Shown: positions 1-6,171, counted from the stretch's first letter. The stretch is DNA of 9,524 nt from JAVBQU01 sp031548675 (GCA_031548675.1 JAVBQU010000079.1:1-9524), one strand, 5' to 3'. The notes: generated by a model from the letters alone, not told the origin. Translations and numbers: made by a program.

Positions 1-47
1 CATCCTAGCATTTATTCTATCTCAGAACTTCCTGATGATCATGGTCT

Positions 48-93
48 CGCGTCAACTTGTATCTCGTATCTTGTCTACTCGTTAACTATTCAA
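48..93. repeat. Octamer repeat array at the 3' end of hdrA
   Basis: Degenerate tandem units of 7-8 bp, read on the plus strand: cgcgtcaa, cttgtat, ctcgtat, cttgtcta, ctcgttaa, ctattcaa. The consensus is about CTYGTYWA. The array covers the last codons of hdrA and its stop codon, which lies inside the unit ctcgttaa (78-85). Positions 56-85 align with 3849-3878 at the end of hdrC with 24 of 30 identities by hand count. Nothing convincing is seen in the remaining bases 1-47. Confidence 0.75.
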
Positions 94-2082
94 CAATGCC
101 AAAACCTCCTCATAAACCTGTTTATTCGAATAACCTTCCAAGTCAATCGATTTCGATTTACAAAAAGCCACACAAGTACCACAACCCTGACACAATCCCG
201 GATTGATAGAAGCAATCACTTTCACCACCTCACCATTACGGTTTTTAATTTCCTCTTTGGTAATAGCTTGATACGGGCATACTTGCGAACACATACCACA
301 ACCCATACAGGTTGAGAAAATCGGAGGCGGCATGCGGTTTACTTTAGCTACAATCGGCTCACGAGTCAATTCATTGTTCGAAAACAACCCAATTACTTTA
401 GCAGCAGCACCCGATGCAGCCGAAACAGATTCAGGAATATCTTTAGGTGACTGACAAGCTCCGGCAAGGTAAATACCTGCAGTATTGGTTTCCACCGGTT
501 TTAATTTCGGATGCGCTTCGGCAAAGAATTTATACGCATCGTACGACACATGCAACTTTTGAGCCAATTCTTCCGAACCTTCGGACGACACAGCCGCACT
601 TGCCAACACCACCATATCAGCCTCAATTTCAACAGGTTTTCCACCCATCAAAGTATCCGCACCACGAACAATCAGTTTGCCGTCTTTCTCATAAATATTA
701 GAAACACGACCGCGAATATATTTCGCCCCATCCTCTTCGATGGCGCGGCGTGTAAATTCATCATAATTCTTTCCGGCAGCGCGGATGTCCATGTAGAATA
801 CATACGGCATACCCTCATGCACTTTATGTTTGTACAAAATAGCATGCTTCGCCGTGTACATACAACATATTTTGGAGCAATACGGAATACCTTTCAACGG
901 ATCGCGCGAACCTGCGCAAGCAATAAACACCACTTTTTCAGGTACTTTACCATCCGAAGGACGGCGAATCTCGCCAGCCGTTGGTCCCGAAGCCGATGCC
1001 AAACGCTCAAATTGCAAGCCGTTAATCACATCCTTATATTTTCCGTAACCATATTCGGGGAAGAAATCGGCATTTTTCACCTCAAAGCCTGTCGCCAAAA
1101 CCAACGCACCCGCTTTTACTTCAATAATCTCATCTTGTTGTTCGTAATCAATCGCCCCTGTCGGGCAAATTTTCTTACAAACACCACATTTGCCATTCTT
1201 AAAATAAGTACAATTCGCACGGTCAATCACCGGCTTATTCGGAACCGCTTGCGGAAACGGCACATAAATAGCCGTCCGGTTTGCCAATCCTTGTTCAAAT
1301 TCACTCGGAATTTTCTTCGACGGACATTTCGTACAACATAATCCGCAACCGGTACACAATTTCTCATCTACCGATTTCGCTTTTTTGCGGATACGCACAT
1401 TAAAGTTGCCTATAAATCCGTCCAAACTCTCCACTTCGGCACAAGTGTACAGCGTAATATTAGGGTGTTGCGCCACATCCACCATGCGAGGCGTAAGAAT
1501 ACATTGCGAGCAATCCAGCGTAGGAAAAGTCTCCGACAGACCCGCCATTTTTCCGCCGATAGACGGTTCGCGTTCCACCAGAATCACTTTCTGTCCCGCA
1601 TTCGCAATATCCAGCGAAGCCTGAATCCCCGTAACACCACCGCCAATCACGACCGCCGTCTTGTTTACCGGAACCTTAATCGCCTCCAACGCATGATTAT
1701 TCTTCACCTTTTCCACCAGCGTACGCACCAAATCCACCGCCTTTTGCGTCGTAGCCTCGCCTTTGTCGTGCACCCACGAACAATGTTCGCGGATATTCGC
1801 CATTTCGCAAAGATACGGGTTCAATCCCGCCTCCGAACAAGCTTTGCGGAAAGTAGGCTCGTGCATACGCGGCGAACACGCCGACACCACCACGCCCGTA
1901 AGGTTATGTTCCTTAATCGCTTCCTTGATTTTGGTTTGTCCCGGATCGGAACACATGTATTTATAGTCGGTCGAATACGCCACTCCGGGCATATTACCTG
2001 CTTGTTCGGCTACGCTCACACAATCGACCGTAGCTGAAATATTTTCGCCGCAATGGCAAATAAAAACGCCTATTCGTGCCAT
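82..2082 (-). CDS. hdrA: HdrA: FAD/iron-sulfur subunit of a CoB-CoM heterodisulfide reductase-like complex
   Basis: HdrA is the flavin subunit of soluble heterodisulfide-reductase complexes. In characterised relatives its FAD splits electron pairs between HdrB and ferredoxin. The 666 residues match the usual archaeal-type length (about 650-660). In order the protein shows: an N-terminal HdrA domain with CHCG at 9-12, C44 in a CSDPGQ motif and SACSPR at 67-72; an FAD-binding GGGVTG at 147-152; the family signature TLDCSQC at 188-194; ferredoxin-like cysteines C243/C246/C249/C253 and C291/C299/C302/C306; a CAGSRD...YCSKICC stretch at 389-407; and two C-terminal ferredoxin motifs, C592/C595/C598/C602 and C631/C634/C637/C641. 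No signal peptide or membrane segment is visible, so it should be cytoplasmic. It is the last hdr gene, 185 bp after a transposase gene, and has no recognisable promoter of its own. The ATG opens the conserved MARIGVFICHCG. Its stop codon lies in an octamer repeat. Family assignment is firm; electron donor and acceptor are unknown. Confidence 0.95.
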   Translation of the reverse strand: MARIGVFICHCGENISATVDCVSVAEQAGNMPGVAYSTDYKYMCSDPGQTKIKEAIKEHNLTGVVVSACSPRMHEPTFRKACSEAGLNPYLCEMANIREHCSWVHDKGEATTQKAVDLVRTLVEKVKNNHALEAIKVPVNKTAVVIGGGVTGIQASLDIANAGQKVILVEREPSIGGKMAGLSETFPTLDCSQCILTPRMVDVAQHPNITLYTCAEVESLDGFIGNFNVRIRKKAKSVDEKLCTGCGLCCTKCPSKKIPSEFEQGLANRTAIYVPFPQAVPNKPVIDRANCTYFKNGKCGVCKKICPTGAIDYEQQDEIIEVKAGALVLATGFEVKNADFFPEYGYGKYKDVINGLQFERLASASGPTAGEIRRPSDGKVPEKVVFIACAGSRDPLKGIPYCSKICCMYTAKHAILYKHKVHEGMPYVFYMDIRAAGKNYDEFTRRAIEEDGAKYIRGRVSNIYEKDGKLIVRGADTLMGGKPVEIEADMVVLASAAVSSEGSEELAQKLHVSYDAYKFFAEAHPKLKPVETNTAGIYLAGACQSPKDIPESVSAASGAAAKVIGLFSNNELTREPIVAKVNRMPPPIFSTCMGCGMCSQVCPYQAITKEEIKNRNGEVVKVIASINPGLCQGCGTCVAFCKSKSIDLEGYSNKQVYEEVLALLNS

Positions 2083-2097
2083 GTTTACCTATATGTC

Positions 2098-2181
2098 GCT
2101 CCTAACGGAGCTTTTTATTTTTTTATAAACATCATTTTCTACCGATATTTCGAGTTCTACCAATATATCAAGCCTACGGCT
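2098..2181. repeat. REP-like palindromes upstream of hdrA (forward pair)
   Basis: Two short hairpins occur 16 bp before the hdrA start codon: GCTCCTAACGGAGC at 2098-2111 and AGCCTACGGCT at 2171-2181, with T-rich DNA and a degenerate ACCGATATTTCGAG unit between them. The same pair, in the same order and orientation, flanks the other side of the transposase gene at 2742-2807. They fit REP elements of the neighbouring RAYT. The first hairpin plus its flank (ACATATAGGTAA on the coding strand) reaches almost to the hdrA ATG. Confidence 0.75.
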
Positions 2182-2192
2182 CTTTTTAATTA

Positions 2193-2257
2193 GCTCCTTA
2201 GGAGCGGTAATATTGGTAGCTTCGTTAGAAGCAAAATGTCGGTAGCCCCGTAGGGGC
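2193..2257. repeat. REP-like palindromes downstream of the transposase gene (inverted trio)
   Basis: Three hairpins spaced 26 bp apart: GCTCCTTAGGAGC (2193-2205), GCTTCGTTAGAAGC (2219-2232) and GCCCCGTAGGGGC (2245-2257). They are separated by GGTAATATTGGTA and AAAATGTCGGTA, so each unit is a hairpin followed by an A/T-rich spacer ending in GGTA. Loop sequences (GTTA, GTA) are the reverse complement of those at 2098-2181 (TAAC, TAC), so this trio is inverted relative to that pair, a BIME-like arrangement. Stems differ by compensating changes (CTCC/GGAG, CTTC/GAAG, CCCC/GGGG), which suggests that the hairpin itself is conserved. Confidence 0.8.
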
Positions 2258-2267
2258 GAAATGTCTG

Positions 2268-2729
2268 TTATTCTACTGGTTTAAATATATATTTTTCGTT
2301 ATAATCTATTTCAAATGCTTTTAAAAACGCCTCGTATTCTTCTAAAAACGATTCCTTTGCATGGTGTATTTCTTGTTCTTCAATGTATTTGATAACATTG
2401 GGTAATTGTGATTTTGCGTATGAAAATGCACCAAAACCTTCTTGCCAAGCAAATTTTTCTTGTGTTAATGATTTTTCATTAATCCATTTGGATGAATTGC
2501 TTTTAATATCTCGCATTAAATCGGATAAAGATTGTATCGGTCGCATGCCGAACAATACATGAATATGGTCAGGCATTGTATTGATGGCAATCATTTTATG
2601 TTCGTTGTTTTGCAAAATGCCTGTAATGTATTTACACAATTCTTCTTTCCATGTTTTGGATATTAACGAATTTCTGTTTTGCACAGCAAACACGGCGTGA
2701 ATATGTATTTGTGTATAGGTATTTGGCAT
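2268..2729 (-). CDS. IS200-like / REP-associated tyrosine transposase (RAYT), HUH superfamily
   Basis: This is a small single-domain HUH nuclease of the Y1 transposase family, which nicks and rejoins single-stranded DNA at hairpins through a phosphotyrosine link. Counting from the ATG at 2729 (153 residues), the HUH motif is DHIH at 54-57 and the catalytic tyrosine lies in YIEEQ at 115-119, the typical YxxxQ arrangement, followed by HH. A TTG two codons upstream (2735) also opens the frame. The ATG is preferred because it gives MPNTYTQIHIHAVFAV, the normal start of this family. There is no tnpB, and no second copy of the gene in the window. The flanks carry several short palindromes of one family, which points to the REP-associated (domesticated, RAYT) branch rather than an active insertion sequence. 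It lies between hdrB and hdrA on the same strand, with no TAnnTTTG promoter motif in the 134 bp upstream, so it may be transcribed from the hdr promoter. Confidence 0.9.
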   Translation of the reverse strand: MPNTYTQIHIHAVFAVQNRNSLISKTWKEELCKYITGILQNNEHKMIAINTMPDHIHVLFGMRPIQSLSDLMRDIKSNSSKWINEKSLTQEKFAWQEGFGAFSYAKSQLPNVIKYIEEQEIHHAKESFLEEYEAFLKAFEIDYNEKYIFKPVE

Positions 2730-2741
2730 TACCAATATGTT

Positions 2742-2807
2742 GCTCCTAACGGAGCTTTTTTGTTTTTGTTATTTATTTTTTCTACCGATATATTGAGCCT
2801 ACGGCTC
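2742..2807. repeat. REP-like palindromes upstream of the transposase gene
   Basis: The hairpin GCTCCTAACGGAGC (2742-2755) lies 12 bp before the transposase ATG. A second, GAGCCTACGGCTC (2795-2807), follows after T-rich DNA and the spacer CTACCGATATATT. The order, spacing style and flanking T runs match the pair at 2098-2181, so the transposase gene is bracketed by direct copies of the same module. Confidence 0.8.
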
Positions 2808-2863
2808 TTTGTTTTTTTAATTTGTAAAACAAACTTTCAAACAAATAAATAAGGGTTACAAGT

Positions 2864-3799
2864 TTAATTCTCTGTTTGTTCTGTTATTTTTTCTTCTTTG
2901 GGTTCGCCAGCTTGTTTACTCGTTAACTTGTCCACTTGTTTACTTTTCAATGCTTCCCAATTCACTTTTACAAGATGTCTTTTTACTCCAGCTTCTTTTT
3001 CGCTTAAACCAATAGATAAAGCAATTGCTTGCGTGATATAAAGTACCGGAATTTTCGATTTTTTGTCTAAGAATTTATCTATTGCTGAACGGCGCATATC
3101 CAAGTTGGCATGACACATCGGGCAAGCCACAATAATAGCTTCCGCTCCACGGTCTTCCGCTTCTTTTACAATTTTACCCGAAAGTTTCCCCACCAAGTCC
3201 GTACGGCTTACCGATAATCCGGCTCCGCAACATTCAGTTTTAAAAGGCCAATCAATCGTTTCGGCACCAATAGCTCGCATGGCATCGTCCATACTTTGCG
3301 GGTCTTCCAAGCGGTCGAACTGCAACACATCGTGCGGACGCACCAACAGACAGCCGTAGTAACACGCCACTTTTTTGCCAAATGAATGTTTTATCTTTTC
3401 GGGCAATTCTGGTAAAATATGTTCTTGGATAAATTGAATCACATTCAAAATGCGGATAGGAGCCGAAAGCGGCATCTCCATTGTTTCTTCCACTTGTTTT
3501 TTCAGTTCGGCATTTTCGAACAATTCGTGCTGTGTTACCAAAAGGCGGTTTGAGCAAGCAGCACAAGGCACGAGAATTTCTTTCATGCCGTTTTTCTCTG
3601 CCAATGCCAAAATACGTGCAGGCAGTGCCAACGAAAGCACTTTGTTAAGGTTGTGCGCAGCAGTAGCTCCGCAACAGTTCCAATCGGGCACTTGTTGCAG
3701 CTCGAAACCAAAAGCTTTTGCCATCGCTTCAACTGATTCGGCATACTCACGCGCCGTAGCTTCCAACGAACAACCGGGGTAGAATCCTATATTTTTCAT
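2864..3799 (-). CDS. hdrB: HdrB: CCG-domain (catalytic) subunit of a heterodisulfide reductase-like complex
   Basis: HdrB carries the heterodisulfide-reducing site, built from two non-cubane [4Fe-4S] clusters held by CCG domains. Both domains are present: C10, C42-C43-G, C79 and C82 in the first half; C146/C150, C190-C191-G, C226 and C229 in the second. The protein is soluble, 311 residues, slightly longer than usual because of a C-terminal tail from about residue 284 that is rich in Lys, Gln and Glu. Residues 286-297 of this tail (SKQVDKLTSKQA) are translated from an 8-bp repeat array, so the sequence repeats every eight residues, and the tail is unlikely to be part of the catalytic fold. 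The gene follows hdrC after 76 bp that are mostly the same repeat. LutA, GlpC and SdhE-type proteins share the CCG motif, but adjacent hdrC and hdrA genes favour HdrB. The physiological disulfide is unknown, since coenzymes M and B are not expected in this lineage. Confidence 0.93.
   Translation of the reverse strand: MKNIGFYPGCSLEATAREYAESVEAMAKAFGFELQQVPDWNCCGATAAHNLNKVLSLALPARILALAEKNGMKEILVPCAACSNRLLVTQHELFENAELKKQVEETMEMPLSAPIRILNVIQFIQEHILPELPEKIKHSFGKKVACYYGCLLVRPHDVLQFDRLEDPQSMDDAMRAIGAETIDWPFKTECCGAGLSVSRTDLVGKLSGKIVKEAEDRGAEAIIVACPMCHANLDMRRSAIDKFLDKKSKIPVLYITQAIALSIGLSEKEAGVKRHLVKVNWEALKSKQVDKLTSKQAGEPKEEKITEQTEN
2911..2950. repeat. Octamer repeat array inside the 3' end of hdrB
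   Basis: Five units in exact 8-bp register on the plus strand: cttgttta, ctcgttaa, cttgtcca, cttgttta, cttttcaa. Here the reading frame passes through the array instead of stopping, giving the HdrB tail residues SKQVDKLTSKQA with an eight-residue period. Confidence 0.8.
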
Positions 3800-3810
3800 C
3801 TTTTTATATA

Positions 3811-3898
3811 GTTGACAAGATACAAAGTACGAGTTGACGAGTTGAAAACTTATATCTCGTGCCTTGCTTACTCGTTTACTTAGTCACTTGTTTACTGT
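3811..3898. repeat. Octamer repeat array, two opposed halves, at the hdrC 3' end and hdrC-hdrB gap
   Basis: Units at 3863-3894 are in exact 8-bp register (cttgctta, ctcgttta, cttagtca, cttgttta) and encode the HdrC end SKQVTK and its stop. Positions 3811-3845 carry the same family in reverse complement (GACAAG at 3814-3819; ACGAG at 3829-3833 and 3837-3841). The two halves could pair into a long imperfect hairpin in the message between hdrC and hdrB. Confidence 0.75.
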
Positions 3899-4442
3899 TT
3901 TTGAAAATCGCATCAATATTCTTTTTTCCTTTAATATTGTCAGGGAAAATAGCGAGTTTGCCACGCACAAACATTTTGGGCGCCAACATCAAATCTTGGA
4001 AAAAATGTTTACTGCGCAATTTATAATCGGCAACGAGACCGATTTCATACAAGCGACCTGACATGCGAATCATATCCAAAAACGATTTGTGAAATGGAAT
4101 GATATTTTTTGCCGCTTGTTTATTTACCAAGCCTTCTTTCAGCGATTTTTGACGGAGAAAGTCCATTACTTTTGGAATATCAATAGACATCGGACAACGT
4201 GAAATACACATTTCGCACGATGCACACATCCAAATGGATTGGGATTGCAGTAAATCTTTTTCGTTATCCGCTTCTTCGGTTTGCAACAATCGCATAACCA
4301 TACTTGAAGTATAGTCCATATCGTTTGCCAACGGACATCCGGCGGAACATTTACCACATTGATAACAGCGGTCTGCATTTACGCCTGTAGCATGCTGTAC
4401 TTGTCCGCTAAGCGTATTTTTTAAGGTATGATGGGTATTCAT
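3876..4442 (-). CDS. hdrC: HdrC: two-[4Fe-4S] ferredoxin-type subunit of a heterodisulfide reductase-like complex
   Basis: HdrC wires electrons between HdrA and HdrB. The 188-residue protein has two classical CxxCxxCxxxCP sites, C26/C29/C32/C36 and C73/C76/C79/C83, each followed by proline, then the helical C-terminal half typical of HdrC. Length fits methanogen HdrC (about 185). No membrane segment is seen, so this is the soluble type and not the membrane-linked HdrE-partner type. It is the first gene of the hdr block, with a candidate TAnnTTTG promoter 39 bp upstream of its ATG. The last residues (SKQVTK) and the TAA stop are encoded by an 8-bp repeat array that continues into the gap before hdrB. 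The same SKQV residues appear in the HdrB tail for the same reason. The assignment is firm as a trio member; partner proteins are not visible here. Confidence 0.93.
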   Translation of the reverse strand: MNTHHTLKNTLSGQVQHATGVNADRCYQCGKCSAGCPLANDMDYTSSMVMRLLQTEEADNEKDLLQSQSIWMCASCEMCISRCPMSIDIPKVMDFLRQKSLKEGLVNKQAAKNIIPFHKSFLDMIRMSGRLYEIGLVADYKLRSKHFFQDLMLAPKMFVRGKLAIFPDNIKGKKNIDAIFKNSKQVTK

Positions 4443-4456
4443 AAAGTCATTTCAAC

Positions 4457-4470
4457 AGCATAAGTATGCT
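4457..4470. promoter_or_regulatory. Inverted repeat in the hdrC leader, possible operator
   Basis: AGCATA-AG-TATGCT has two perfect 6-bp arms around a 2-bp spacer. It lies between the candidate -7 element and the hdrC start codon, roughly +4 to +17 of the predicted transcript. A repressor or other dimeric regulator could bind there. A site this short may also arise by chance in AT-rich DNA. Confidence 0.25.
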
Positions 4471-4480
4471 TTTCTAAAGG

Positions 4481-4488
4481 CAAATTTA
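4481..4488 (-). promoter_or_regulatory. Candidate hdrC(BA) promoter, -7 element
   Basis: On the minus strand the octamer TAAATTTG fits the Bacteroidota -7 consensus TAnnTTTG and lies 39 bp before the hdrC ATG. This would place the transcript start near 4474. No convincing TTTG -33 box was found at the usual spacing, so the call rests on the -7 match and position. Confidence 0.45.
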
Positions 4489-4554
4489 TAAATTATTCTT
4501 CAATAGTTCATCCTTTCTAATCAAGATATTTGATATTAATAATAGTATAAAACA

Positions 4555-5568
4555 CTATACTACATTAATTTCTATATTTAAATCTATATCAAATTTTTCT
4601 TTTATACTAGCTTGTATTTGTCCGGCAAAGTGTAAAACTTCTTTTCCTGTTGCATTTCCTGTATTGATAAGCACCAAGGATTGTTTTTCATAAGAACCTA
4701 CATTGCCTATGGTTTTGCCCTTCCAACCGCATTGTTCAATAAGCCAGCCTGCAGCCAGTTTCATTTGATTACCAAAAGCAAAAGCATGTATATTAGAATA
4801 TTGTTCTTGCAATATTTGATATTTTTCTTTTGTTACAATGGGATTTTTAAAAAAACTGCCTCCATTACCCAACATTTTCCAATCCGGTAATTTTAAGTTA
4901 CGGATTATAGTAATTATTTGAGCAATATCTTTTATAGTCGGATTAGTAATATTTTTAGCCGAAAGCTCATCTGTAATAGCTCCGTAGCTTATATTAATAG
5001 TCGGTTTTTTATATAGCCTGAAAGTAACATTGAGTATCAATACACGATTTTTAAGTGTATGTTTAAAAATACTTTCACGATAACCCAATTGGCATTCATT
5101 ATTTTTAAATAGTAATTTCTCTCCAGTTTGCAAATCTAATGCTTCGAGCTCATATAAAGTATCTTTAATTTCTACGCCATAAGCTCCCACATTTTGAACC
5201 GGGCTTGCCCCTACTGTTCCCGGAATAGCAATTAGGTTTTCTATTCCTCCCCAGTTTTTTTCAACACAATAAGCAACAAAATCATCCCAAATTTCTCCTG
5301 CTTGTGCATTTACATAAATATATTCTTCATCTTCTTTTACAACGCATATTCCCTTGTTATTCATCTTAACTATGCAGCCTTCAAAATCTTCTGAAAACAA
5401 AATATTGCTTCCTCCTCCTAAAACTAATAAAGGTTTGGGGTTATGAGAAACGTATTGCATCAGTTCAGGAATATCATTGGGGGATGTAAATTCTATAAAA
5501 TGCTTTGCTGCTGCATCTATTCCAAATGTATTAAAAGGTTTGAGTGATATATTATGTTGAATCTGCAT
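4555..5568 (-). CDS. murB: UDP-N-acetylenolpyruvoylglucosamine reductase (MurB, type I)
   Basis: MurB is the cytoplasmic FAD enzyme that reduces UDP-GlcNAc-enolpyruvate to UDP-MurNAc with NADPH, the second committed step of peptidoglycan precursor synthesis. The 337 residues match the E. coli-like type I enzyme (about 340). Motifs seen: the FAD-binding GGGSN at 51-55; IPGTVGASPVQNVGAYG at 115-131; GYRESIFK at 162-169 with the substrate-contacting Arg164; GNGGSFFKNP at 234-243, where Ser238 matches the proton-donating serine; and Glu333 near the C terminus, matching the conserved catalytic glutamate. The segment around 188-230 and the SYGAITDEL stretch are features of type I. The ATG lies 8 bp after the stop codon of an acetyltransferase gene, so the two are probably one transcription unit. 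The gene is markedly more AT-rich than the hdr genes downstream of it. Confidence 0.96.
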   Translation of the reverse strand: MQIQHNISLKPFNTFGIDAAAKHFIEFTSPNDIPELMQYVSHNPKPLLVLGGGSNILFSEDFEGCIVKMNNKGICVVKEDEEYIYVNAQAGEIWDDFVAYCVEKNWGGIENLIAIPGTVGASPVQNVGAYGVEIKDTLYELEALDLQTGEKLLFKNNECQLGYRESIFKHTLKNRVLILNVTFRLYKKPTINISYGAITDELSAKNITNPTIKDIAQIITIIRNLKLPDWKMLGNGGSFFKNPIVTKEKYQILQEQYSNIHAFAFGNQMKLAAGWLIEQCGWKGKTIGNVGSYEKQSLVLINTGNATGKEVLHFAGQIQASIKEKFDIDLNIEINVV

Positions 5569-5576
5569 ATAAAAAA

Positions 5577-6107
5577 TTAAGAAAAATGATATACTTCTTG
5601 ATGAATAATTTTTATGGCTTTAACAATTTCTGTATCGTTCATCCCTGCATACATCAACTTCATAGGAAGCGCATGTTTATTATGTTCATACGCAGGCTGT
5701 GTGTATGTAATATCGGATAACTGCAAGCCCATTCGTTGGTAAAAAGCTATACGTCTTTGAGCAATAGTATTATTTGGTAATTCGCATTCGATCAAAAACT
5801 TCGGATAATGTTTTAAAATATAATCCTTTAAAATTTGGGATGCATAGCCTCTATTCCGTTTTTCATCTATAATTGCAAAATGCTCTCCGTAAATAAATTC
5901 ATCAAAATGCCAAAAAATCAGGAATCCAACAAATTCAACAGCATCAAATATTGCAATGCATTTCATTCTGTTTTCATTTTGCAATAAGTCCAGCAGTTGT
6001 TCCTTACTTCTTCTTTCATCTTCAGGAAAAGCATCAAAATACAAAGGAAGTATTTGGTTAACAAATATTTCATCCTTGTATGTAATTTCTTTAATCCTGA
6101 TATCCAT
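5577..6107 (-). CDS. GNAT-family N-acetyltransferase
   Basis: This 176-residue protein has the GNAT fold, which transfers an acetyl group from acetyl-CoA to an amine. The acetyl-CoA pyrophosphate loop (motif A) is RNRGYAS at 84-90, preceded by the strand EHFAIIDEK. The helix-strand element IAFYQRMGL at 120-128 is the usual motif B. The N-terminal part (DAFPEDERRS at 25-34) recalls small GNAT proteins often annotated only as 'GNAT family' in Bacteroidota. The substrate cannot be deduced. It is followed by murB after 8 bp, which suggests co-transcription but does not prove a cell-wall role. The ATG at 6107 is preceded by a candidate TAnnTTTG promoter on the same strand about 65 bp upstream. No signal peptide is seen. 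Confidence 0.88.
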   Translation of the reverse strand: MDIRIKEITYKDEIFVNQILPLYFDAFPEDERRSKEQLLDLLQNENRMKCIAIFDAVEFVGFLIFWHFDEFIYGEHFAIIDEKRNRGYASQILKDYILKHYPKFLIECELPNNTIAQRRIAFYQRMGLQLSDITYTQPAYEHNKHALPMKLMYAGMNDTEIVKAIKIIHQEVYHFS

Positions 6108-6171
6108 ACATTTTATAATTTCACTCGATAAATATCTTCTGGCTGTAGATTCATGCTGTCGGATTCTTTTA

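Noticed and set aside
1..47. Start of a further minus-strand gene at the left edge
   Set aside because: ATG codons occur on the minus strand at positions 11 and 3, but too few bases remain to judge a reading frame.
48..93. Octamer arrays as a CRISPR array
   Set aside because: Units are 7-8 bp, contiguous and degenerate, with no unique spacers and no cas genes.
511..1341. Long open frame of 276 codons on the plus strand opposite hdrA
   Set aside because: It lies wholly within hdrA on the other strand, its translation is Arg/His/Thr-rich with no recognisable domain, and HdrA is conserved across the same bases. The other plus-strand frames within 447-2037 are rejected for the same reason.
2268..2735. 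A complete, recently inserted IS200/IS605 element
   Set aside because: There is no tnpB and no clear left/right end pair typical of IS200. The multiple dispersed palindromes and lone gene fit the REP-associated branch better. The TTG start at 2735 was also rejected in favour of the ATG at 2729.
4541..4559. Hairpin terminator for murB
   Set aside because: ATAGT and ACTAT can pair around a 7-base loop, but five A/T-rich pairs are too weak and overlap the murB stop codon, so no terminator was called.
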